64,000 nt of DNA from Niastella caeni (GCF_004834005.1 NZ_STFF01000004.1:547664-611663), one strand, 5' to 3'; shown: positions 24,276 to 32,024, counted from the first letter of the stretch. Notes: generated from the letters alone by a model not told the origin. A program made the numbers and translations.

Positions 24276-26069
24276 CTAATCATCGAGCTTCAATACAGCC
24301 AAAAATGCTTCCTGCGGCACTTCCACGTTACCTATCTGGCGCATACGCTTTTTACCTTCTTTCTGTTTCTCCAACAACTTGCGTTTACGGCTGATGTCAC
24401 CTCCATAACATTTGGCGGTAACGTCTTTACGCATGGCGCTGATGTTTTCGCGGGCCAGTACTTTGGCGCCAACGGCGGCCTGTATGGCTATCTGGAATTG
24501 CTGACGGGGCAGCAGCTCCTTGAGTTTTTCGCAGAGTTTGCGGCCAAAATCCTGGGAGCGGCCACGGTGAATAAGCGCGCTGAGGGCATCCACCTTATCG
24601 CTGTTCAGCAGGATATCCATTTTCACGATATCGCTTTCGCGGTAGCCGATAGGATGGTAATCGAATGAGGCATAGCCTCGGGTTTGGCTCTTCAATTTAT
24701 CATAGAAGTCGAATACGATCTCTGTCAGGGGCATCTCAAACTGCAGCTCCACGCGGGTAGTGGTCAGATAGCTTTGGTTCAACAGGATGCCGCGTTTGCC
24801 CAGGCAAAGCGTCATGATATTACCAATGTACTCGGGCTTTGTAATGATCTGGGCCTTGATGTAAGGTTCTTCTATCCGGTCTGTCTTTACCGGATCAGGG
24901 AACTCTGTAGGGTTGTTTACGATGATCTTTTCACCCTTGGTAGTATAGGCGATAAAGCTAACGTTGGGAACGGTGGTGATCACCGTCTGGTTGAACTCAC
25001 GCTCCAATCTTTCCTGGATGATCTCCATATGCAGCATACCCAGGAAGCCGCATCGGAAACCGAAGCCAAGGGCCTGGGAGGTTTCCAGTTCATAAGTAAG
25101 GGACGCGTCATTCAGTTGGAGCTTGTCCATACAGTCGCGCAGTTCCTCAAACTCATCTGTATTCACCGGAAAGATGCCTGCGAATACCATTGGTTTCACT
25201 TCCTGAAAACCTTTGATCATTTCCTGGGTAGGGTTATTTTTGAGGGTAATGGTATCACCCACTTTTACTTCTTTCGCATTCTTGATACCCGTAATGAGGT
25301 AGCCTACATCTCCTGCACTTACTTCCTTCTTCTCTGTCATCTTCAGTTTGAGGATACCTACTTCAGCGGCCTCGTAATCCATATCGGTAGACACAAATTT
25401 TACGATATCGCTTTTGCGGATGGTGCCGTTCAGCACGCGGAAGTACACGATGATACCCCGGAAGCTATTGAATACACTGTCGAAGATCAGGGCCTGCAGG
25501 GGAGCTTCGGGATTTCCTTTGGGAGCCGGGATGCGTTCCACGATCGCTTGCAGAATGCCATCCACGCCAATTCCGGTACGGCCGCTCGCCAGCAGAATGT
25601 CTTCGGGTTTGCAGCCAATGAGTTCAATGATCTGGTCCTTTACCTCTTCGATCATGGCGCCATCCATATCAATTTTATTGATAACAGGGATGATCTCCAG
25701 GTCGTTATCGATGGCGAGGTACAAATTACTAATAGTTTGCGCCTGAATACCCTGGGTAGCATCTACCAGCAGCAGGGCGCCTTCACAGGCGGCCAGTGCG
25801 CGGCTCACTTCGTAGCTGAAATCTACGTGACCGGGGGTGTCGATCAGGTTCAGGATGTACTCCTGACCGTCGGTATGTTTATAGTTGATTTGGATGGCGT
25901 GGCTCTTGATGGTGATCCCTTTTTCGCGCTCCAGGTCCATATCGTCCAGTACCTGGTCCATCATTTCCCGTTCGCTGATAGTATTGGTGGCTTGTAACAG
26001 TCTGTCTGCCAGGGTACTTTTACCATGGTCAATATGTGCGATAATGCAAAAATTGCGGATATTCTTCAT
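24276..26069 (-). CDS. lepA: Elongation factor 4 (LepA)
   Basis: A ribosome-associated translational GTPase that back-translocates or remodels stalled ribosomes. The 597 residues match the normal family length. Motifs present are G1 AHIDHGKSTLADRLLQ, the switch region EREKGITIKSHAI, G3 LIDTPGHVDFSYEVSRAL, G4 NKIDMDGA and G5 ASGRTGIGVDGIL. The LepA-specific C-terminal domain is seen in YASFDYHPIGYRESDIVKMDI and ISRKRKLLEKQKEGKKRMR. The start at 26069 gives MKNIRNFCIIAHIDHGKST, the usual N-terminus. A -7 match (26098-26105) is 28 bases upstream. The gene is unremarkable itself, but a relic of a second 3' end lies about 50 bases beyond its stop codon. Confidence 0.98.
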   Translation of the reverse strand: MKNIRNFCIIAHIDHGKSTLADRLLQATNTISEREMMDQVLDDMDLEREKGITIKSHAIQINYKHTDGQEYILNLIDTPGHVDFSYEVSRALAACEGALLLVDATQGIQAQTISNLYLAIDNDLEIIPVINKIDMDGAMIEEVKDQIIELIGCKPEDILLASGRTGIGVDGILQAIVERIPAPKGNPEAPLQALIFDSVFNSFRGIIVYFRVLNGTIRKSDIVKFVSTDMDYEAAEVGILKLKMTEKKEVSAGDVGYLITGIKNAKEVKVGDTITLKNNPTQEMIKGFQEVKPMVFAGIFPVNTDEFEELRDCMDKLQLNDASLTYELETSQALGFGFRCGFLGMLHMEIIQERLEREFNQTVITTVPNVSFIAYTTKGEKIIVNNPTEFPDPVKTDRIEEPYIKAQIITKPEYIGNIMTLCLGKRGILLNQSYLTTTRVELQFEMPLTEIVFDFYDKLKSQTRGYASFDYHPIGYRESDIVKMDILLNSDKVDALSALIHRGRSQDFGRKLCEKLKELLPRQQFQIAIQAAVGAKVLARENISAMRKDVTAKCYGGDISRKRKLLEKQKEGKKRMRQIGNVEVPQEAFLAVLKLDD

Positions 26070-26097
26070 TAAGTCGGTTGTCCTTTATAAATACCCG

Positions 26098-26105
26098 CAA
26101 AAGTA
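26098..26105 (-). promoter_or_regulatory. -7 promoter box of lepA
   Basis: The minus strand reads TACTTTTG, a match to TAnnTTTG, 28 bases before the lepA start. No clear TTTG is seen 19 bp upstream. Confidence 0.4.
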
Positions 26106-26160
26106 ACTGATTTTAGCGGCATTATGGAGAGAAAGTACAGGTGTTTTTGCGGGTTGGGGC

Positions 26161-26775
26161 TTATGAAATGTAACGGCTTAACACCTGGGTGTAAATGATC
26201 TGGTTACGGGCGCCAACGGCGGCCATGCGAAAGCAATAATCTATGCCGAGCGGCAGGTTGGTGATCACTTTTTTACAGCGGGTGTCGGCGATACTTTGCC
26301 AAATGCTTTGCGAAGTCACCGGCGCCGGCGTCCATTGGTACAGGTATGAACGGGCGCCTTTTAATCCACGAACTTTCAGGATCATTTCACCCGGGTTTGA
26401 ACCGGGGAGTATTTGGAAATCATTGGGATGTCTTAACTTTATTTCATCCACCGGTTTTGTAAGATCGAACCCACTGCCCCAGAGCAGTTCTTCTTTACCA
26501 TTCGCTTCATTTTTAACGAATTCGCCTACCTGTTTTAGCTTTTTGATAAGTAGAGCCTTCACATCATTCTTGATTGCGATCTTTAACCGGTCACCCATGC
26601 TTGCATCTAACATGGCCTGATCAAACTGCCTGGAGATTTCACTTAGTTCAATAATGAGCATGCCGGGGTCGGGGAATTTTTCATTGCCATTCATTTTATG
26701 ACATACGGTATACGCCATGATACTTAATTCGGGGTCCTTAATTCCTTTAAAATTCAGCTTCAGTCTCCTTTTCAT
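26161..26775 (-). CDS. Conserved hypothetical protein with fibronectin-III-like C-terminus
   Basis: From the ATG at 26775 the product has 204 residues and begins MKRRLKLNFKGIKDPELS. An ATG at 26829 would add 18 residues without improving the N-terminus. The first half is a helical region (EISRQFDQAMLDASMGDRLKIAIKNDVKALLIKKLKQ). The second half is beta-rich, with RHPNDFQILPGSNPGEMILKV, YLYQWTPAPVT and LPLGIDYCFRMAAVGARNQ, which resembles one fibronectin-III domain. There is no signal peptide. Proteins of this layout are frequent in Bacteroidota, but I know no function. It is a single gene 91 bases upstream of lepA on the same strand. Confidence 0.65.
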   Translation of the reverse strand: MKRRLKLNFKGIKDPELSIMAYTVCHKMNGNEKFPDPGMLIIELSEISRQFDQAMLDASMGDRLKIAIKNDVKALLIKKLKQVGEFVKNEANGKEELLWGSGFDLTKPVDEIKLRHPNDFQILPGSNPGEMILKVRGLKGARSYLYQWTPAPVTSQSIWQSIADTRCKKVITNLPLGIDYCFRMAAVGARNQIIYTQVLSRYIS

Positions 26776-27118
26776 AACTTTTTTACTTATAAGTGTTTGA
26801 AAACCGGCAATCGAATATCCCCTGGCCATTACTGGTAAGTTGAGTGCGCGCTGGGTCCCCTATTGACAACTGCTGATAAAAAGAGTGGCTTAACCTGGTG
26901 TGATATGTCAATTCATAGGATGGAATTGACTGTTGGTATTAAAAATAAATAATTTTTCTTAACAGGAAAGCATGCATTAGTATGGTTTTCAGGTGAAAAA
27001 GGTTCTGTTGCACTGAAACTTCTTAGAATAAATTCTCAATTCAGTGTTGCAAAGAAATAAAGATCAATTCATCATGTTGTTTACGCGGCATAGGTCATCA
27101 CTGGAATGTGTTTTTTAG

Positions 27119-27338
27119 GGAAAAAACTTTTTCTGTCCGGAAATCCCAAAAGCTTTAAGGAAAGCATGAAATCTTTCAGGTATTTGCAAAATCTTACAGG
27201 AATAGAGAAAAGCTTTTAGGAAATCGTAAAACCCTTCGGGAAAAGCCATTTCCTTTCGGGTATTTGAAAAAGCCTACGGGAAAACCGGAAAGCTTTGAGG
27301 AAATCCCTTTTTCTTCCAGGAATTTGCTTTTCCCTTCG
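27119..27338. repeat. Eleven contiguous degenerate 20-bp repeats, phased GGAAA / AAA / CTTT
   Basis: From 27119 to 27338 every 20th base starts a unit beginning GG (GGAAA, GGAAT or GGTAT). It usually has AAA near position 10-12 and CTTT, CTTC or CCTT near 14-18. Examples are GGAAATCCCAAAAGCTTTAA, GGAAAGCATGAAATCTTTCA and GGAAATCGTAAAACCCTTCG. Eleven units fit without a single insertion or deletion although the bases vary widely. There are no spacers, so it is not a CRISPR array. The A- and T-tracts recur about every 10 bp, the helical repeat. Confidence 0.8.
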
Positions 27339-27745
27339 GGTAAGGGCGTCAAAATTGCAAATTCGGTTGAAATATTGACAACATATGGCTGAAACTTCAC
27401 AACTTGTATCTGTAAATGATCAACATGGGAGCTCGCCGCATCAATCCATTCGTACAAATTGCAAACTATGACGAAATGATAATGAAATGAGCCTGATAAA
27501 TGGCCAACTTACGTCTGTTTATTGTTTAATACGACGTATTTCATTCAACATGCAGCAAAAAAACGAATAACGAAAGCATTATTTCTATCAAACCTTTGCG
27601 CAAAGCATCAAACACAATCATCCCGTTTGCACAACCTGCACCTGATTCATGCAACAGTTTATGTATTCTCACCAAATATGCGCATAAGCGTTCATTTTAC
27701 CTGCAATATCTGTTAATTCGGTTCGCATAAACTCCATTCGGTTAT

Positions 27746-27753
27746 TACATTTG
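27746..27753 (+). promoter_or_regulatory. -7 box of the ECF41 gene, implying a leaderless message
   Basis: TACATTTG ends three bases before the ATG at 27757, and a TTCG (27722-27725) sits 20 bases upstream as a possible -33 box. Transcription would then begin at or next to the start codon. Confidence 0.5.
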
Positions 27754-27756
27754 CGT

Positions 27757-28587
27757 ATGGATTCCCTGCGGCCGTTACTTACTTCGTATGCATATAACAT
27801 CCTCGGCTCTTATGAAGATGCAAAGGATGTCGTTCAGGATGTTATGCTTGAAATGATCAACCGGAACGTTGGTAAGATCGAAAATGAAAAAGCCTACCTC
27901 ACCCGTTCTGTGATCAACCGGGCAATCAATGCGCGAAACAGGTTACAGAAAATGCAATCGGGTTATCCCGGCAGCTGGTTGCCCGAACCCGTTGCTACCG
28001 AAGGGGCCGATGACGACCTGCACCAGAAAGATATTCTCTCCTACTCCCTTATGGTGTTGCTTGAAAAACTGGACGCCAAACAGCGGGCTGTTTTTATTCT
28101 GAAAGAAGCATTTTCCTACGAACATGAAGAAATAGCCGAAGTACTGGATATTAGTGTAGAAAATTCAAGAAAAATACTCAGCCGGGCCCGCACAGCCCTT
28201 CAAAACGAGCATATTAAGGAAGTGGTTAAAACACCCGCCAATTACCTCGATAAATTCGTTGAAACCATTCGCAGCCGCGACCTCAAAAAGCTGGAACAAC
28301 TCCTGAGCGATGAAATTGTGGTTGTTTCTGACGGTGGTGGTAAGGCCTCAGCGGCCCTGAACCCGCTGGTGGGCACCGAAAACGCATCGCTGTTCTTATC
28401 GGGTATTTTCAATAAATTCTATTCTAGCCGGGAATATGTGAAAACGGTTGTGAACCACCACCCTGCCCTGTTCTATTATGAAAAAGGGCAGCTGATAAAT
28501 TGTATAATCTTCGAGTTGCGGGATGAGCGCATCTATCGGATATACATAATGAGAAATCCTGATAAATTAGTCGCTTTGGGAAAGTAA
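27757..28587 (+). CDS. ECF41-type RNA polymerase sigma factor with SnoaL-like C-terminal domain
   Basis: A 276-residue sigma factor that carries its own regulatory extension instead of using an anti-sigma factor. Region 2 is at the very N-terminus (LRPLLTSYAYNILGSYEDAKDVVQDVMLEM) and region 4 follows (LEKLDAKQRAVFILKEAFSYEHEEIAEVL then ISVENSRKILSRARTAL). The C-terminal domain (about 160-276) has the ECF41 signature SDGGGKASAALNPLVG and ends with NPDKLVALGK. I use the ATG at 27757; the frame also has a TTG two codons earlier. ECF41 genes are usually next to a carboxymuconolactone-decarboxylase, oxidoreductase or epimerase gene. Here the remnant of such a gene begins 12 bases after the stop. 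Confidence 0.93.
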   Translation: MDSLRPLLTSYAYNILGSYEDAKDVVQDVMLEMINRNVGKIENEKAYLTRSVINRAINARNRLQKMQSGYPGSWLPEPVATEGADDDLHQKDILSYSLMVLLEKLDAKQRAVFILKEAFSYEHEEIAEVLDISVENSRKILSRARTALQNEHIKEVVKTPANYLDKFVETIRSRDLKKLEQLLSDEIVVVSDGGGKASAALNPLVGTENASLFLSGIFNKFYSSREYVKTVVNHHPALFYYEKGQLINCIIFELRDERIYRIYIMRNPDKLVALGK

Positions 28588-28599
28588 GAAGTAACCCAT

Positions 28600-28773
28600 A
28601 TGCCGGCTGAAGAGAACAGCGATGCTATACTCGATGAATTGAATAAATATTTTTCAAAAGAAGAGATCGCCCATCTTACAATGGCAATTGTTCAAATCAA
28701 TTCATGGAACCGGCTCGTTCGGTCATTCGGTCCTGTACCGGGGCTTTACGAAGTGCCTGCAGTTGCTGTTTAG
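28600..28773 (+). pseudogene. C-terminal remnant of an AhpD-like carboxymuconolactone decarboxylase gene
   Basis: A 57-codon frame, starting 12 bases after the ECF41 gene, encodes MPAEENSDAILDELNKYFSK followed by EEIAHLTMAIVQINSWNRL and ending VPGLYEVPAVAV. The segment F-S-x-x-E-I-x-x-L-T-x-A-I-x-x-I-N-x-W-N-R-L is the C-terminal signature of AhpD-type alkylhydroperoxidase/CMD proteins (full length about 150). The CxxC redox site and the N-terminal two thirds are gone. As ECF41 sigma factors normally control an adjacent CMD gene, this looks like the target gene after an internal deletion. It may or may not still be translated. Confidence 0.72.
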
Positions 28774-28864
28774 GGTTTATAGTTTGTTGTTTATGGTTGC
28801 ATTGCGCTTTGAATAGTCTAATTAACATTCAGCCTCCTGTTTTAGCGGGTGGAAGAATATATTG

Positions 28865-28904
28865 GCGTGCCACGGTTTTGGATCCGTGGCACGCTTCTTT
28901 TTTT
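28865..28904 (+). terminator. Perfect terminator hairpin (first of a matching pair)
   Basis: GCGTGCCACGG (28865-28875) pairs perfectly with CCGTGGCACGC (28884-28894) over an 8-base loop, followed by TTCTTTTTTT. It ends the ECF41 unit. A nearly identical hairpin closes the next gene at 29519. Confidence 0.85.
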
Positions 28905-29073
28905 CATTCCTCTAATTTGCTTTTCTTTTCGCAGAGCAGAATATCTGCTATAATAATGACTATTCGAACTAAAGAACCACAACCATAAACCTCAAACCAT
29001 AAATTGAATTTCCTTTTTCCTCTTTGCGTAAATTGATTTTCCTTTTTTGAAAGCAGGGCGGTTTCCTCCCGCC

Positions 29074-29081
29074 TACATTTG
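29074..29081 (+). promoter_or_regulatory. -7 promoter box of the DUF6686-like gene
   Basis: TACATTTG matches TAnnTTTG, 50 bases before the ATG at 29132. Confidence 0.4.
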
Positions 29082-29131
29082 CTTTCCCTTAACCGAATCA
29101 CAAAACATGCTCACTAATTAAATAAATACCT

Positions 29132-29467
29132 ATGTGTTCGTATCAAACCTTATTTTATGATGATGAAAACGGTTATGTGATCCATTGCAAGGGATGTGAT
29201 TCTTTACAGGTGGCATTTGGGAATGTGCTGCTTACCTGGAACCGTCCCGACTTTTACGATTTCTACCATTTCATTAAGCGCATATTTAATGAAACTCCCA
29301 TCGACCCTGCTGCCATGAATAAAAAAACATTGGCCATTCCTGTTCCCTGCGACGGTGTTCGCATATTGTTAAGTCCGCGGGAACTGCAACAACTGCATCA
29401 TATGCTTGATATGGCTGAAACGGAATTACAATCGCAGCAATTAATGAGCCTCCTGAGTGGGGCATAA
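29132..29467 (+). CDS. DUF6686-like small protein
   Basis: A 111-residue soluble protein starting MCSYQTLFYDDENGYVIHC then KGCDSLQVAFGNVLLTWNR. Cys2 and the CxxC pair (HCKGCD) near the N-terminus could bind a metal or form a disulfide. The pattern of an N-terminal Cys-containing beta-hairpin, then a helical middle (FYDFYHFIKRIFNE) and a C-terminal helix (PRELQQLHHMLDMAETELQ), matches DUF6686-type proteins of Bacteroidota, of unknown function. It is a single gene flanked by two matching terminator hairpins (28865 and 29519). Confidence 0.68.
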   Translation: MCSYQTLFYDDENGYVIHCKGCDSLQVAFGNVLLTWNRPDFYDFYHFIKRIFNETPIDPAAMNKKTLAIPVPCDGVRILLSPRELQQLHHMLDMAETELQSQQLMSLLSGA

Positions 29468-29518
29468 GCGTTCAAATAGTAACATTTTTACAGTAGCATA
29501 TTATTGTAACGAAGATAA

Positions 29519-29552
29519 GCGTGGCACGGATTGGAACCGTGCCACGCCTTTT
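29519..29552 (+). terminator. Perfect terminator hairpin (second of a matching pair)
   Basis: GCGTGGCACGG (29519-29529) pairs with CCGTGCCACGC (29537-29547) over a 7-base loop, followed by CTTTTT. Compared with the hairpin at 28865 the central base of the arm is swapped for its complement in both arms, so pairing is kept. Confidence 0.85.
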
Positions 29553-29699
29553 TGGGGGCAACCTGATTCCACCTAGTACTGCCCCCTACCCTAACCTATA
29601 GGCCTAAGTATATGTCTTTACCGGGTTCAGGCATTAATCATCAATGTAGTGAAGCAGTGTGTCGAAAATTTGCAAAGGGGGTGTTGGGGAGTGTATTTT

Positions 29700-30330
29700 T
29701 ACATCGTTATAACAATCCAATGCAAATGAAACCGAAACCTGATCCCGAAATCGTAGCAAGCAAACCCTAAATAAATCCGAACCCGACCGTACCCTTGAAG
29801 CCTGATTTGGAGCGTTATCCAAGAATCCTGAACCGAAACCTGTGCGGATGAAAGCGAACCGAATATCCTTTGAACCTGAAGTCCCGACTTCATCGGGACA
29901 AGCCCTGATCCTTAGACGACACCAGCAGACCCTAAATCGATTTGAACCTGTTCGTACCCTGATCTGATTAAGTAGCGAAATCCAATGATCCTGAATCCTT
30001 CGGCTTCGCTCAGGACAAACCTGACCTTTGAAAATGAAACCTGTACTCTTTGAAAAATGAAAAACCTTATCCACTGAACATGTAGCGTACCATTATCCGA
30101 AGCCAATGATCCTGAACTGAAAACCCAAACCTTGTATTCTTTGAAAACTGAACATTGTACTCCCTGAAAATGAAAACCCGATCCCCTGAAACTGTAACGT
30201 ACCATTATCCAACATCCTAAAATCCCAAAAACCAGATCCGCACCGTAGAAAACAGAACCTTACTCTTTGAAGAACGTAACTGTAATCCGTACACCGTGAG
30301 AAGCGATTTTGTAGCGATATCCAATATTAT
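29700..30330. repeat. Degenerate noncoding array of about 110-bp units
   Basis: A recurring anchor of the form GTAGCG(t)A(cca)TATCCAA-GATCCTGAA appears six times. The CG of the anchor falls at 29705, 29813, 29976, 30086, 30198 and 30315, so spacings are 108, 163, 110, 112 and 117. The long interval contains an inserted palindrome (GTCCCGA-N5-TCGGGAC at 29881-29899). Between anchors, words such as CTTTGAAAATGAAACC and CTGAAAATGAAAACCC recur. Units are too diverged to be coding in any shared frame. Confidence 0.6.
29996..30015. repeat. Second copy of the TCCTTCGGCTTCGCTCAGGA element
   Basis: Identical over 20 bases to the copy next to lepA (24227-24246), inserted within the 110-bp array. Confidence 0.8.
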
Positions 30331-30378
30331 GAAAGACAGAAAGCAATGATCCTTTTGGAAACCATCCAAAGACATTGA

Positions 30379-30408
30379 TCCTCCCGACACGTCGGGAGGA
30401 TTTTTTTT
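30379..30408 (+). terminator. Perfect hairpin with T8 tract at the end of the array
   Basis: TCCTCCCGAC (30379-30388) pairs with GTCGGGAGGA (30391-30400), followed by eight T. A strong plus-strand terminator, although no plus-strand gene precedes it within 900 bases. This suggests the array itself may be transcribed. Confidence 0.75.
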
Positions 30409-30749
30409 ATTTTCAGTCATTATTTTTTTGTTATATTCGTCATGGAATCCTTACCTTCGGTTTCTGGTAAGTGATAGACTGGTAGACACAACTCCCCAAC
30501 CAGCATTTGTTAAAGCTTCTGATAGTAGATCATTAATCTTTTACTGAAAAAATGAATTGTTTATAGTATATCTGAATCACATGTTCAGAGTCATGTTCCT
30601 GTGCTAATGTGTTTACAATTTGTAAGGATGTTAGCCGGGAAACAAAAACGAATGGCGTTATATAGAATAATAAGTCGGCACGCACAGGGAAGCATACAGG
30701 GTTGAAGGTATGTGTGTGGTACAGGCTGAAATCATAATGCTTCCATCAA

Positions 30750-30785
30750 CAAGCCCTGTTATTGTGCAGGGCTTGTTTGTTTTTG
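30750..30785. terminator. Hairpin beyond the fibre-like gene
   Basis: CAAGCCCTG (30750-30758) pairs with CAGGGCTTG (30767-30775); the plus strand continues TTTGTTTTT. It sits 20 bases past the 3' end of the minus-strand fibre-like gene. Confidence 0.6.
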
Positions 30786-30794
30786 GAAGGAAAT

Positions 30795-32024
30795 TTATTT
30801 ACGCGATTGCTGTTTTAACCGGGTAATTTCTTCCTGCTGTTGTTGCACCTTTTTGTTTAAATCGATCACATATAATGTAAGCTCCTCGATCTTCTTTAGC
30901 AGCAAAGCCTGGTTGTTGCCAAGATCGATGCCATTTTTTTCTACTTCTGCAGCGCTTGGTATTTCCGGTAAATGCTGTTGTTTATTGATATATTGTTCGA
31001 GTTCAGGCAGTGGACGTAATTTATAGGTTGGGTGAAATACATAATCGGCCCAGCCGGTTTGCGTAACTTTTACTTTTTTTGCAGTAATGTCTCCGTTAAC
31101 AGCCAGTTTGGTTTGTGGGGTGGATATGCCGATACCTACATTGCCCGTACCCAGTACCGTTAACAATTCATCCGTTGCGTTTTCGCTAGCCAGGAAAGAG
31201 AACCTGTTATCTGACCGAGGTACAAATAATCGAAACTGGCCTGCCGCAATACCCAGTCCGGTACGATAATACTGATTATCTGTAGTGCCTTCCCAAAGTG
31301 CAAGTTTGACATTGGTAATACTGTTGCCGAGCGACAGCTTTGCCGTGGGAGAACCGGTTCCTATTCCCACATTTCCGCCCTGCATAATGCTCATCAGCGG
31401 TACTGTAGGATTGGGCTCTGTATAAAATTTAATACCTGTTTCCGTTCCTGGGTTTTGTGTGTTTTGGTTTAAATAAAACGATAGATCGCTGTGATAAGGG
31501 CCGCCTATACCACTATTGAAATAAGTCCTGTTTTCAAAACTATAATTGCCGCCGCCGAAAGCCATGCCGGAGGTGTTGTAATGGTTGAACCTTAAAATGC
31601 GGTTACCATCATTGTTATATCCTACAATTTTAAATCCATAGCTGTTGGAAACGCCATCGGCATCAGTGATATTATAATCTATGCCTCTGTTCCAGTTTTG
31701 GGGGCCTGCCATTTTTATTTGTAAAAACTCACCGGCATTCAGGTTAATATGTGTTGCTCCGTTCACATGGAACCGTACACCAGGCGTGGCTGTACCAATA
31801 CCAACATTGCCATTATTGAGGATGCTGAAATAATTAGCGGTGCCTTTTAAAATGCCCAGGTTGTAGCTGCTGCCCAGGTCAATGTTGGTATGTTGTAATA
31901 AAGTGCCGCCCAACTGCACTGTTGATGCATTCGGCTGAGATAATCCATTCTGGGCCGTTGTGATCTGGCCGAAGGATGATGATGCTGCAATCAGGAGCGG
32001 GCAAAAGAGTAAGATCCTTTTCAT
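30795..32024 (-). CDS. Secreted fibre-like protein with GNVGIGT repeats and C-terminal trimerisation/chaperone-like coiled coil
   Basis: From the ATG at 32024 the 409-residue product has a signal peptide (MKRILLFCPLLIAASSSFGQ). Repeats of the form NGNVGIGTATPGVRFHVNG, GGNVGIGTGSPTAKLSLG and TGNVGIGISTPQTKLAVNG follow. These are beta-helical fibre repeats also found in phage tail fibres and Bacteroidota surface proteins. The end has the conserved segment LPELEQYINKQQHLPEIPSA followed by a coiled coil (KKIEELTLYVIDLNKKVQQQ), reminiscent of S74-type self-trimerising ends but without a visible protease Ser/Lys. It is probably a surface adhesin or fibre. Direct repeats 130-190 bases upstream match those in front of the 23-kb toxin operon, so both may be co-regulated. 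Confidence 0.8.
   Translation of the reverse strand: MKRILLFCPLLIAASSSFGQITTAQNGLSQPNASTVQLGGTLLQHTNIDLGSSYNLGILKGTANYFSILNNGNVGIGTATPGVRFHVNGATHINLNAGEFLQIKMAGPQNWNRGIDYNITDADGVSNSYGFKIVGYNNDGNRILRFNHYNTSGMAFGGGNYSFENRTYFNSGIGGPYHSDLSFYLNQNTQNPGTETGIKFYTEPNPTVPLMSIMQGGNVGIGTGSPTAKLSLGNSITNVKLALWEGTTDNQYYRTGLGIAAGQFRLFVPRSDNRFSFLASENATDELLTVLGTGNVGIGISTPQTKLAVNGDITAKKVKVTQTGWADYVFHPTYKLRPLPELEQYINKQQHLPEIPSAAEVEKNGIDLGNNQALLLKKIEELTLYVIDLNKKVQQQQEEITRLKQQSRK

Larger units (their letters stand above)
26776..27756. other. 981-base gene-free region containing a phased tandem array
   Basis: No convincing gene on either strand. It contains the 20-bp tandem array (27119-27338), AT-rich flanks and the promoter of the ECF41 gene at its right end. 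An 87-codon minus frame (27194-27457) crosses the array but is read as an artefact of the repeats. Confidence 0.6.
28774..29131. other. 358-base intergenic region: word repeats, terminator, promoter
   Basis: It begins with a GTTTATAGTTTGTTG word repeat, carries a perfect terminator hairpin at 28865 and a second word repeat (ACCATAAACCTCAAACCATAAA, about 28982-29004). It ends with a TACATTTG -7 box at 29074. No gene is seen. Confidence 0.6.
29468..30794. other. 1.3-kb gene-free region with degenerate repeat array
   Basis: After the terminator at 29519 there is no convincing gene on either strand up to 30794. Most of 29700-30330 is a degenerate periodic array carrying two dispersed palindromes. 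It ends at the hairpin at 30379. From 30410 to 30745 I see nothing recognisable, and a further hairpin lies at 30750. Frames of 60-146 codons on the minus strand are repeat artefacts: they contain the peptides PERSRR and LSEAEG that dispersed repeats produce. Confidence 0.6.

Noticed and set aside
24684..25997. A 437-codon open frame on the plus strand
   Set aside because: It is the exact antisense of lepA, whose motifs are complete on the minus strand; the plus frame has no recognisable protein features.
27119..27338. CRISPR array
   Set aside because: Units are contiguous with no spacers, and repeats are diverged; no cas genes are in the window. The same reasoning excludes the 16-bp array at 63841-64000.
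27194..27457. An 87-codon minus frame with F-P-x-G-F-type peptide repeats
   Set aside because: The peptide periodicity is a by-product of the 20-bp DNA array. 20 is not a multiple of 3, so selection on protein would not preserve this unit length.
29634..30205. Minus-strand frames of 146 and 97 codons within the repeat array
   Set aside because: They contain PERSRR and LSEAEG peptides produced by dispersed repeats, overlap each other in different frames and have no codon-like conservation between repeat units.
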